DNA of 6,395 nt from Candidatus Poseidoniaceae archaeon (GCA_013329355.1 DUKK01000172.1:1-6395), one strand, 5' to 3'; positions 1-5,980 are shown, numbered from the stretch's first letter. Made by a program: numbers and translations. The notes: generated by a model not told the origin, from the sequence alone.

Positions 1-2
1 TT

Positions 3-143
3 GAAACCGAGATTAGAGCTTCTGAGGTATATGCTGAATTGTTACCGTTAATCGAACAAACCGATGATTTGTATGATTCAATCGAGCAAATTTACCACTC
101 TGAATTGAAAAGTGTCGAGGAAATGCGCTTGTTGGTAGGATAA
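3..143 (+). CDS. C-terminal end of an unidentified protein (5' truncated)
   Basis: An open frame enters from the left edge and gives 46 codons before a TAA stop at 141-143. The visible tail is acidic and predicted to be largely helical: it begins ETEIRASEVYAELL and ends EEMRLLVG. It has no membrane segment, cysteine or recognisable catalytic motif, and I do not recognise the family. The other two plus frames contain early stops, and the frame ends exactly where the convergent bud32 gene begins its stop codon (one base between them). That tight packing supports a real gene end rather than chance. Its function cannot be inferred from this fragment. Confidence 0.6.
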   Translation, partial: ETEIRASEVYAELLPLIEQTDDLYDSIEQIYHSELKSVEEMRLLVG

Positions 144-144
144 A

Positions 145-846
145 CTAGCCGTGATATCTAACCCTAGAGCGAACATCATCCAGGCGCTTCAGCACTTCCC
201 CCGCAAGTGGTGGCATCCCGCCCGATAGTTCGACTAAAGGACCTAGAGAGTTATCGCAATTTACATAACCAGACAAGAAAATTTCGATACCTTTGGCGAT
301 GTTAGGGTGGGATGCACCCAATATCTCATCCATGACGTGCAAATCAATACCGAATCGTTCGACCTCATACTCAACCGCAGACAGACCAAAATCGATTAGA
401 TATGCATCAAATGCTTTGTCAATTAGAATATTATTTGTAGACAGGTCACCATGGGTTACTGCCATTCTATGCAACATCCTAACCGCAGCACCTGAATTTT
501 CCAGTGCGAGATGCTTGTTTGACTCTGAAATATCATTATCTCTCAAAATTTCAATCAGCGGCTTGCCAGCCATTTGCTGCATAACTATCCGGCCATTTTC
601 CAGATCGACGTCCCAAACTGCGGGCACCGGAAGTCCAGCATCCTTAATTCGAATCAATATTCTAGCTTCACTCAACATGCGTCGGTATCCGAGGCGCTTT
701 TCTAAATCCGGATGACGCCAAGCTCGATGCCGACGAATTTTCCTAACTGCAGGCCTGCCCATCCAAAGACCTGCCCACACTTCGGCTTCTGCCCCCAAAT
801 GTAACCTAGCGTCTGGTTGGAACACCATATCAGTGCCTGTCAGCAC
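145..846 (-). CDS. bud32: Bud32, KEOPS-complex atypical kinase/ATPase (stand-alone)
   Basis: This is the small RIO-like kinase of the KEOPS complex, which with Kae1 and partners installs the threonylcarbamoyl group of t6A37 on ANN-decoding tRNAs in the cytoplasm. The 233-residue length is normal for a free Bud32. Visible landmarks are the GAEA glycine-loop replacement (18-21), the catalytic lysine in AVRKIR (K36), the helix with YRRMLSEAR containing E60, the hinge-region VMQQMAGKPL (88-97), the catalytic loop HGDLSTNN (132-139, D134 and N139) and DFGLS (152-156, metal-binding D152). The C-terminal tail is basic, ending VRSRVRYHG. The kinase core looks intact. It is not fused to Kae1, unlike in some euryarchaea, and no other KEOPS gene is in the window. 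The chosen GTG start at 846 has GAGGT ten bases upstream. An ATG at 828 (Met7) is an alternative and would give a more typical N-terminus. The gene is divergent from nadA. Confidence 0.93.
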   Translation of the reverse strand: MLTGTDMVFQPDARLHLGAEAEVWAGLWMGRPAVRKIRRHRAWRHPDLEKRLGYRRMLSEARILIRIKDAGLPVPAVWDVDLENGRIVMQQMAGKPLIEILRDNDISESNKHLALENSGAAVRMLHRMAVTHGDLSTNNILIDKAFDAYLIDFGLSAVEYEVERFGIDLHVMDEILGASHPNIAKGIEIFLSGYVNCDNSLGPLVELSGGMPPLAGEVLKRLDDVRSRVRYHG

Positions 847-856
847 TCATTTATCT

Positions 857-861
857 ACCTC
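857..861 (-). promoter_or_regulatory. Shine-Dalgarno supporting the bud32 GTG start
   Basis: The minus strand reads GAGGT ten bases before the GTG at 846. This is slightly long but workable spacing, and it is the best ribosome-binding match upstream of bud32. The alternative ATG at 828 has only AGG in front of it. Confidence 0.4.
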
Positions 862-883
862 GCGGAATAACAATTATTGAAAA

Positions 884-887
884 GGAG
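884..887 (+). promoter_or_regulatory. Shine-Dalgarno (AAGGAG) deciding the nadA start
   Basis: AAGGAG at 882-887 sits six bases before the TTG at 894, an ideal spacing, but only two bases before an out-of-frame ATG at 890. It is the main reason for preferring the TTG start. The in-frame ATG at 948 has no comparable motif upstream. Confidence 0.5.
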
Positions 888-893
888 TAATGT

Positions 894-2066
894 TTGGCAA
901 GTCTGAAGCATATGACGATTTCCCTGCCAATGTGTACAATTGACTTCATGGACAACTCGTTGTCACCTGAAGAACAGGCAATCGCAGAACGCATAACCGA
1001 ATTAAAACAACAACTCGGTGCAAAATTAATGATTCTAGGCCACCATTACCAACGAGATAGTATCGTTATGCACGCAGATTTTATCGGCGATTCATTCATG
1101 TTAAGTCAGCAGGCTGCAGACTCCGACGCCGAGTATATCGTATTCTGTGGTGTTCACTTCATGGCAGAATCTGCGGATATATTAACCGATGACCATCAGC
1201 ACGTAATCCTACCAAATCTAAGAGCAGGCTGCTCTATGGCTGATATGGCAACATTACCAGACGTTGAAAGTGCGTGGTCAGAAATACTTGCTGAAACCGG
1301 ACTTAGTGACCCAATCAACCGCATATCTCCGGGAGAACTCCCGGATGACGGTAAATCATATTTGATTCCGGTAACTTACATGAACAGCAGTGCGGACCTG
1401 AAAGATTTTGTTGGCCGACACGGAGGGATTGTTTGTACATCCTCAAATGCTACTGGTATTTTGAATTGGGCGTTTGAACGAGCCGGACCAGACGGGGCTG
1501 TGTTATTTTTTCCGGACCAACATCTTGGACGCAATACAGGATTATCAATGGGAATAGATGAAAGTAAAATGCCCACATGGGTTCCAAAAATAGGCTCAGA
1601 TAAAGCACTCAAAGGAGCTAAAATTATCTTATGGCACGGCTTTTGTTCGGTCCATAAGAGATTTACTGTAGAACAGGTAGATAATTTTAGAAATCAATAT
1701 CCAGATGGTTTGGTTATTGTCCATCCCGAATGCCCCAAAGAAACCGTTGCCGTGAGCGATGCTAATGGTTCTACACAATTCATCAAGAACTTCGTTGAAG
1801 CCCTACCGGCGGGCAGTCATGTTGCGATTGGGACAGAAATCAACATGGTTGCAAGATTAGCCGATGCGCACCCTGACAAACATATTGAGTGCCTTGATGA
1901 CAAAATTTGCCCTTGCTCAACAATGTATATGATTCATCCAGCATATTTGATGGACGTCCTTGAAAAATTGGTTATGGATGAGATTCCTAATCAGATTGTT
2001 GTTCCAAAAGATGTTCAGGAAGGCTCGCTATTGGCTCTAGAAAGAATGTTGAGTATCAAAAAGTGA
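894..2066 (+). CDS. nadA: NadA, quinolinate synthase (4Fe-4S), long Bacillus-type form
   Basis: NadA condenses iminoaspartate with dihydroxyacetone phosphate to make quinolinate, the NAD precursor, using an oxygen-sensitive 4Fe-4S cluster in the cytoplasm. Family motifs appear in order: HHYQ (50-53), IGDS (64-67), FCGVHFMAE (84-92), AGCSMAD (111-117), the YMNSS segment (162-166), CTSSNA (181-186), FFPDQHLGRN (205-214), WHGFCSVH (247-254), HPEC (277-280), GST (292-294), GTEINMV (313-319) and CPCSTM (339-344). The expected cluster ligands are C113, C251 and C341. C339 is a neighbour, but the C-x-x-M pattern and the 90-residue gap from C251 favour C341. At 390 residues (372 from the ATG at 948) it matches the long form rather than the roughly 300-residue NadA of hyperthermophilic archaea. 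The TTG start is chosen on its Shine-Dalgarno. No nadB, nadC or aspartate dehydrogenase gene is nearby. The gene converges on the PAP2-fusion gene with three bases between stops. Confidence 0.95.
   Translation: MASLKHMTISLPMCTIDFMDNSLSPEEQAIAERITELKQQLGAKLMILGHHYQRDSIVMHADFIGDSFMLSQQAADSDAEYIVFCGVHFMAESADILTDDHQHVILPNLRAGCSMADMATLPDVESAWSEILAETGLSDPINRISPGELPDDGKSYLIPVTYMNSSADLKDFVGRHGGIVCTSSNATGILNWAFERAGPDGAVLFFPDQHLGRNTGLSMGIDESKMPTWVPKIGSDKALKGAKIILWHGFCSVHKRFTVEQVDNFRNQYPDGLVIVHPECPKETVAVSDANGSTQFIKNFVEALPAGSHVAIGTEINMVARLADAHPDKHIECLDDKICPCSTMYMIHPAYLMDVLEKLVMDEIPNQIVVPKDVQEGSLLALERMLSIKK
1328..1345. repeat. 18-bp near-palindrome inside nadA
   Basis: Eight-base arms TCCGGGAG and CTCCCGGA are perfect inverted copies separated by AA. 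In RNA this can form a seven-pair, mostly GC stem closed by a GAAC tetraloop. It encodes about SPGELPD (residues 145-151), within the stretch that makes this NadA longer than short forms. It may be chance from codon choice or a protein-binding or RNA-structure site; nothing else in the window repeats it. Confidence 0.5.
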
Positions 2067-2069
2067 TTA

Positions 2070-4148
2070 TTACTCCTCTTCGTTATCAAACAGTGCAGAT
2101 TTTGCTTCCGTCTGTTTTTGATTTATGTAAATAAACACAATAATTATCCCAACAACTGAAGCAATCTGGAGCACAGTATTAGAATAAGATTTGAGTTCAG
2201 GAGTCCAAGAATGCACTTTGATTATTGTACCGTCGTTTGATTCTTCCAAGTATATTAGATGATCCTCAAGGACAATCGGGCCCCATTGATCAACCTCATC
2301 AGCGGTCAAGACATGGATGAAATTATCTGACAAATACATATACATTATTTCCCCGTCATAATACTCTTCGATAGGATTACTCGGGTCGAGGAAATCTTTC
2401 ATCACCCATGCAATAACTCCATTTCTTATTGAAGGATCATACGATGAGTACTTTCCGTTACCCAGCAATAACTGCTCACCAGTTATCCGATCTATTAACA
2501 CAATTCTGTCCACAGAAGTAACGTTTACCGTAACCAGTATGTGAGTCCGGTCAAATACCAGGTCTGTGATGCTGGAATTATCAATATCTGTTGGCGTTCC
2601 CCAATCCTCGAGAGCTTGTTCATCTTCTTCAGTCGCTGAGGCGTTTACACTGTAGGATAGCGAACCGGTAACTTCGATATTGCTCATATACACTTTATCC
2701 GATTGACCATCAATTAAGAAAGCATAGTCATTCCCTTCACACTTGACATAACTAATATTTTGTTTGGAATTACCCAAGTCAATTGATTCTCCATTCAGTC
2801 TTTCAGCAGACAATTCTCCCGCTGACAAAGTCATTAGCACATACTCACTACCGGTGTAACACAACTCAGCGTGATCAATATTTTGCACAGATTTCTGATA
2901 TATTATCACAGCCGGCTCGTTAATGTCAACGACGTAAATAAGTGTTCCATTGGCCATCATCAACTTATCACCGGTCAATTCATATTGTGAGTTAGCAGAC
3001 AATCTAGGCTGTATTACTTCTATACCGTCATCGGTCAAGTCTGACAAATCATATAATTTTAACAAATGTCCATCATCGGTAGTATTGTCAATTGTTGCGA
3101 GCCAGCCATCCGCACCGGCCGCCCCTTCCGGGGCTTCCACGCCCTGTGCTGGAAGCGATTGGTGGGTCAAATCCCACGTTATTACGGAGGCAACAATGAT
3201 CACCACGACCAAGGCCATAATACCCGTTTCCTTAGAAGTCGGAGTGGCAAATCTATTGACAGATTTGGAGATTTTTCCAGTTACATTATTGTAGGCTTTT
3301 CTCGGACTCGTGAGGAGAGTAACTAGCCTTGCATTGATGGTACGCTCATCAAGAATATTCCAGACTGGTTTCGAGGTTTTGTCAGCTAGATTTACTGCGA
3401 TAGAGGCAACAATCATGCCACCCGCAATGTCAAGTATCCAATGAATCCCGAGATATATGATTGTGAACACCGTCAAGAGGACATAAGCAAACACAATTTT
3501 TCGATAAAGTGCCCAACGCTCATCATGGTCAAATCTTTTGATACACAACCAAACAGCATATGGTATTCCAATATGTAAAGAAGGCATGCAATTGGTGAAC
3601 GGGTCGATTCTACGGAACCAGTCAGATATCTCAGGATTTAGTGAGTAAGCCAAGGTATCCATTTCAGGTATATAGGCACCGGTGACTCTTACATTGAAAA
3701 ACAAGTAAAACGGAACTGCTAGAACGTAAACCCACGCGATTGTTAGTGTAACTCTATCCGCCATCCAACGGTCATCAAAATAAGCGAAGTAGAATACTGA
3801 AACGTAGCATATGAACATAAAGCCTGCAACGTAAAAATGTGTCAGTGTAACGGTTAGCCACTCAGCCTCAAAGAATTTTTGAACATGCAGGACAAGGTCC
3901 CCTTCGATAGCATATATCCACGGAGTCATGTCAAGACCGGTCGAAGCCATGAGGATTCTGTCGATCTCGTCCAAGCCGTCTTTGGCATTGTAAATCATGA
4001 AGAGTATTAGGACGTGTATCCAATATCGACGGAAAAAATCAACAAAGGTGCTCAGTCTTAACTCCATCCACTTTGGTTTGAAGACAGGCAATAAGATGAC
4101 GCCAAGAGTAAGCGCACTTATCATCCAAGTCAGGTAGACGCTTTGCAT
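2070..4148 (-). CDS. PAP2/IPC-synthase-like membrane enzyme fused to a beta-propeller-like ectodomain
   Basis: The first ~255 residues are a polytopic membrane domain, with hydrophobic spans near 5-22, 42-54, 97-121, 133-153, 190-204, 214-233 and 236-254. It carries PAP2-superfamily signatures in the arrangement of inositolphosphotransferases of the Aur1/IPC-synthase type (PAP2_3): CMPSLH (187-192, H192) and YLGIHWILDIAGG (232-244, H236 and D240). These would form a phosphotransfer or phosphatase site at the outer membrane face. A charged segment (255-308) leads to another span (309-325), an Ala/Gly/Pro/Glu linker (331-348), a ~310-residue beta-rich external region, a last span (about 659-676) and an acidic tail ending DNEEE. 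The external region resembles TolB-like propeller blades, for example DPSIRNGVIAW, EIMYMYLSDN and DQWGPIVLEDHLIY (571-634). Cysteines C430 and C470 could pair. The substrate is unknown: archaeal lipid head-group transfer or lipid phosphate hydrolysis are both possible. The ATG has AGGAG eight bases upstream. Confidence 0.8.
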   Translation of the reverse strand: MQSVYLTWMISALTLGVILLPVFKPKWMELRLSTFVDFFRRYWIHVLILFMIYNAKDGLDEIDRILMASTGLDMTPWIYAIEGDLVLHVQKFFEAEWLTVTLTHFYVAGFMFICYVSVFYFAYFDDRWMADRVTLTIAWVYVLAVPFYLFFNVRVTGAYIPEMDTLAYSLNPEISDWFRRIDPFTNCMPSLHIGIPYAVWLCIKRFDHDERWALYRKIVFAYVLLTVFTIIYLGIHWILDIAGGMIVASIAVNLADKTSKPVWNILDERTINARLVTLLTSPRKAYNNVTGKISKSVNRFATPTSKETGIMALVVVIIVASVITWDLTHQSLPAQGVEAPEGAAGADGWLATIDNTTDDGHLLKLYDLSDLTDDGIEVIQPRLSANSQYELTGDKLMMANGTLIYVVDINEPAVIIYQKSVQNIDHAELCYTGSEYVLMTLSAGELSAERLNGESIDLGNSKQNISYVKCEGNDYAFLIDGQSDKVYMSNIEVTGSLSYSVNASATEEDEQALEDWGTPTDIDNSSITDLVFDRTHILVTVNVTSVDRIVLIDRITGEQLLLGNGKYSSYDPSIRNGVIAWVMKDFLDPSNPIEEYYDGEIMYMYLSDNFIHVLTADEVDQWGPIVLEDHLIYLEESNDGTIIKVHSWTPELKSYSNTVLQIASVVGIIIVFIYINQKQTEAKSALFDNEEE

Positions 4149-4180
4149 TGCTGACTCTCCTAAAAATACCCTTGAGTCAA

Positions 4181-4187
4181 TTATACA
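4181..4187 (-). promoter_or_regulatory. Candidate TATA box of the PAP2-fusion gene
   Basis: Read on the minus strand, TGTATAA follows a purine-rich stretch (GGCGAGGG at 4193-4200) that could be a TFB-recognition element. A start about 25 bases downstream would fall near 4158, just at the AGGAG Shine-Dalgarno (4161-4157) of the 692-codon gene. This would give the gene its own promoter in the 82-bp gap after the DUF971 gene. The match is visual only. Confidence 0.35.
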
Positions 4188-4230
4188 TCAAACCCTCGCC
4201 TGCTGACAGCGAAAATTATTCATTCAACAG

Positions 4231-4581
4231 TTACCAGGCACCATGGACATAGGGTTTGCCACCATCGGGGTCCTGTCCATTGGCCAAAGCCCATAGTCGC
4301 TCGAAGCGATAAATACCGGCGGAGCATCCTTTTACCCAATCGAACGCTAACGCATACTTGCCAATCGTTCTCACTTTTGGTTTTTCAGCTGGCAGCGATT
4401 CGACTTCTCGTCTTAGTGATTTAGCAGATTCATCGTCATTTCTCTCTGGTGAACATTTCGCACACGGGCAAGTAAAACGTAAGTCGTCATATGTAACAGT
4501 AAATTTACTTCCATCAGCGTAAGACAAGTCCATATCTGTGTCATTGCGCTCTAAGCGAATTAATTGTGGAATTTCCGACAT
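4231..4581 (-). CDS. DUF971-family protein (GBBH-like N-terminal fold) with four-cysteine site
   Basis: This 116-residue soluble protein is a single DUF971 domain, the fold that also forms the zinc-binding N-terminus of gamma-butyrobetaine hydroxylase and the C-terminus of the chloroplast Fe-S scaffold HCF101. It shows the early strand pattern with YADGS (21-25), the metal motif CPCAKC (C38, C40, C43), and the late signature FDWVKGCSAGIYRFERLWAL (80-99). The last zinc ligand in gamma-butyrobetaine hydroxylase is a histidine four residues after the tryptophan; here that position is C86, so a four-cysteine site is predicted. H113 near the C-terminus (YVHGAW) is another possible ligand. The gene begins ten bases after the mrp stop, and its Shine-Dalgarno overlaps that stop, so the two are almost certainly co-translated. 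A role in Fe-S cluster assembly is inferred from this context; the biochemical function of free DUF971 proteins is not established. Confidence 0.88.
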   Translation of the reverse strand: MSEIPQLIRLERNDTDMDLSYADGSKFTVTYDDLRFTCPCAKCSPERNDDESAKSLRREVESLPAEKPKVRTIGKYALAFDWVKGCSAGIYRFERLWALANGQDPDGGKPYVHGAW

Positions 4582-4589
4582 GCAAGAGG

Positions 4590-4593
4590 CCTC
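4590..4593 (-). promoter_or_regulatory. Shine-Dalgarno of the DUF971 gene overlapping the mrp stop
   Basis: The minus strand reads TGAGG at 4594-4590: TGA is the mrp stop and GAGG lies eight bases before the ATG at 4581. A ribosome finishing mrp would sit on this site, which implies translational coupling and matched output of the two proteins. Confidence 0.6.
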
Positions 4594-5599
4594 AAATGAT
4601 TTCTAGCCCTTGACTGCTCGAAGTTCCTATTTGCGATTTGATAGCCTCTACAACTTTGGCAAATGCGATTGCAGAAGCACCATCTGGCTCACTCACAATG
4701 CGATGAACTCCGTCATCTCCACCGCGCACAAAGCCAGGATCGAATGGCAGCTCGCCAAGGAACGGAACACCGAATTCTTCAGCGGTTGATTTACCTCCAC
4801 CCTGCTTGAAGATATCCAGCGTGACGCTAAATTTGCCATCCTTATCTGAAGTCACCCGGTGTTTCTTACCCCCCGGGCCAGCCACCTCCACACTGGTTTC
4901 CGGAGTAGTTAATCCGGCAATGGTGTATCCACTCATATTTTCGACAACGCCCAATACTGGGACTTTCAAAGATTCTGAGAAGGTTATTGATTTGCGGCTG
5001 TCAAGCAGTGCGACATCTTGCGGTGTTGTCACTATTACCATGCCGTCGATATCAGGTAACGATTGAGCAACTGTTAGTGGCTCGTCAGATGTCCCGGGGG
5101 GGAAATCAATTACCAAATAATCGAGTTGCCCCCATTCAACATCTCCAATGAATTGCTGGATTGCGCCTAGTTTAATCGGCCCACGCCACACCACCGGCGT
5201 ATCTTCATCCTCTAACAGAAATGCCATTGAGATTACCTTTACCCCTAGGTGCCCCTGTGCGGGGTGAATTCGTCCCTGTTCAACATGTAGTCGCTTGCCG
5301 TCAAGCCCCATCATCTTTGGAACATTAGGGCCAGTTATGTCGATGTCAAGAATTCCAACTGTGTGCCCTTGTTGGGCAAGGGACAGCGCTAGTCCGGTCG
5401 AGACTGTTGATTTACCGACACCACCTTTGCCTGACAGAACCATAATTTTATGTTTGATTTTTCTGCCGATTTCTTGCATAGCCATTTTTCTTCTCATGTT
5501 AGCATAAGCACTTTCCATCTGCTTCTGCTGTTGTGGGCTTGGACTTTCTAGTAAATCACTACCTTTTGGGTCATGTTTGGTCACTGGAGAATCGGCCAT
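4592..5599 (-). CDS. mrp: Mrp/NBP35/ApbC-family P-loop ATPase lacking all cysteines
   Basis: Members of this ParA/MinD-type family carry 4Fe-4S clusters at a dimer interface and pass them to apoproteins. Counting from the ATG at 5599 (335 residues), the protein has the deviant Walker A GKGGVGKST (57-65), switch I DIDITGPNVP (85-94), WRGP (138-141), switch II DFPPGTSDEPLTVAQSL (165-181), VTTPQD (190-195), ENMSG (220-224), GGG (267-269) and FLGELPFDP (280-288). The CPxC cluster motif expected shortly after ENMS is absent. Instead there is a loop about 27 residues longer than usual (roughly 227-263), rich in Gly, Lys, Thr and Val, and the whole protein contains no cysteine. The N-terminal ~50 residues are a Gln-rich, helical lead-in, not a DUF59 domain. 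A TTG at 5611 is an alternative start: AGGA lies seven bases upstream of it and overlaps the previous stop, and it would add MEFF. The ATPase is probably active; the standard scaffold role is doubtful. Confidence 0.92.
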   Translation of the reverse strand: MADSPVTKHDPKGSDLLESPSPQQQKQMESAYANMRRKMAMQEIGRKIKHKIMVLSGKGGVGKSTVSTGLALSLAQQGHTVGILDIDITGPNVPKMMGLDGKRLHVEQGRIHPAQGHLGVKVISMAFLLEDEDTPVVWRGPIKLGAIQQFIGDVEWGQLDYLVIDFPPGTSDEPLTVAQSLPDIDGMVIVTTPQDVALLDSRKSITFSESLKVPVLGVVENMSGYTIAGLTTPETSVEVAGPGGKKHRVTSDKDGKFSVTLDIFKQGGGKSTAEEFGVPFLGELPFDPGFVRGGDDGVHRIVSEPDGASAIAFAKVVEAIKSQIGTSSSQGLEII

Positions 5600-5620
5600 G
5601 AAAAATTCCAAATAATAATC

Positions 5621-5980
5621 CTACTTCAACCCATAGGTGAGTCCTATTGAACTTTGTTTGATGGTAATGTGAATCATTAGCGTGATTATAGGAAATAATA
5701 TCATTTCGAAATCCGCTGACATGTCGCCATATGCCCAACCAAGCCCTGTCGAAAGTGGCATGGATAATATCAACCCGTAGAAATATGTAGATTTGTATTG
5801 CGCTTGCACTGGTTCGATAACCACACATATTGGGCCAGAAAAGAAGGTCATGATGGTAATCAGTAAAACGACTACTCTAAACAGACCATCAAAATCATTG
5901 GCCGCAAAAAAAATGTGTAACATAAAAAGAAACGAGAAAAACATACCATATATGATTACAGCTCGGAATTGACCAACCAT
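5621..5980 (-). CDS. Small four-helix membrane protein of unknown function
   Basis: I do not recognise this family. From the ATG at 5980 it has 119 residues, almost wholly hydrophobic, with likely spans near 7-27, 33-53, 66-84 and 92-108. Short polar links lie between them (AANDFDG at 26-32, EPVQAQYKST at 56-65, GDMSADFE at 85-92), and the tail is IKQSSIGLTYGLK. It has one cysteine (C52) and no transporter, enzyme or signalling motif. The open frame continues to a TTG at 6004, which would add a short MFVCKCTI segment with two more cysteines; neither start has a good Shine-Dalgarno. It is the first gene of the minus-strand cluster. Its stop is 21 bases before the mrp ATG and overlaps the AGGA motif in front of mrp, so it is probably co-transcribed with mrp and the DUF971 gene. 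That context could suggest a membrane partner, but nothing in the sequence proves it. Confidence 0.7.
   Translation of the reverse strand: MVGQFRAVIIYGMFFSFLFMLHIFFAANDFDGLFRVVVLLITIMTFFSGPICVVIEPVQAQYKSTYFYGLILSMPLSTGLGWAYGDMSADFEMILFPIITLMIHITIKQSSIGLTYGLK

Larger units (their letters stand above)
847..893. promoter_or_regulatory. Divergent bud32/nadA promoter region
   Basis: Both genes must be started from these 47 bases. A plus-strand TATA-like TTTATCT lies at 850-856; a start about 25 bases downstream would fall near 880, just ahead of the nadA Shine-Dalgarno. On the minus strand the AT-rich CAATAATTG (871-879 complement) could serve bud32, giving a very short leader. The two promoters would therefore overlap and probably compete or be co-controlled. 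The box assignments are by eye and weak; no repressor operator is evident. Confidence 0.35.

Noticed and set aside
293..715. 140-codon plus-strand open frame
   Set aside because: It lies wholly antisense to bud32, whose kinase motifs are unmistakable; its own translation is Ser/Arg/Ile-rich with no family features.
145..846. Alternative call of bud32 as a RIO kinase or a generic Ser/Thr kinase
   Set aside because: The GAEA loop, HGDLSTNN and DFGLS motifs, the short C-lobe and the basic tail are the Bud32 pattern; RIO signature helices are absent.
1376..1612. Minus-strand 78-codon frame inside nadA
   Set aside because: It is antisense to conserved NadA motifs (CTSSNA, FFPDQHLGRN), so its openness is a by-product of the nadA codons.
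3122..3156. GC-rich hairpin-like patch (GCTTCCA...TGGAAGC, and CCCC/GGGG) considered as a terminator
   Set aside because: It sits inside the coding sequence of the PAP2 fusion, encodes the Ala/Gly/Pro linker and has no following T-run; composition of the linker explains it.
2950..3326. Two overlapping plus-strand frames opposite the PAP2-fusion gene
   Set aside because: They are antisense to the linker and ectodomain of a continuous 692-codon gene and contain no recognisable motif.
4202..4210. GCTGACAGC palindrome after the DUF971 gene considered as a terminator hairpin
   Set aside because: The four-base arms leave a one-base loop, which cannot form a useful hairpin, and archaeal termination usually relies on T-runs, of which only a weak TTTT is nearby.
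4806..5507. Plus-strand frames opposite mrp
   Set aside because: They mirror the highly conserved Mrp P-loop and switch regions on the other strand and have no independent support.
5571..5828. 85-codon minus-strand frame overlapping the membrane-protein and mrp genes
   Set aside because: It overlaps both neighbours in another frame, has mixed polar composition and no Shine-Dalgarno; the hydrophobic frame is the far better gene.
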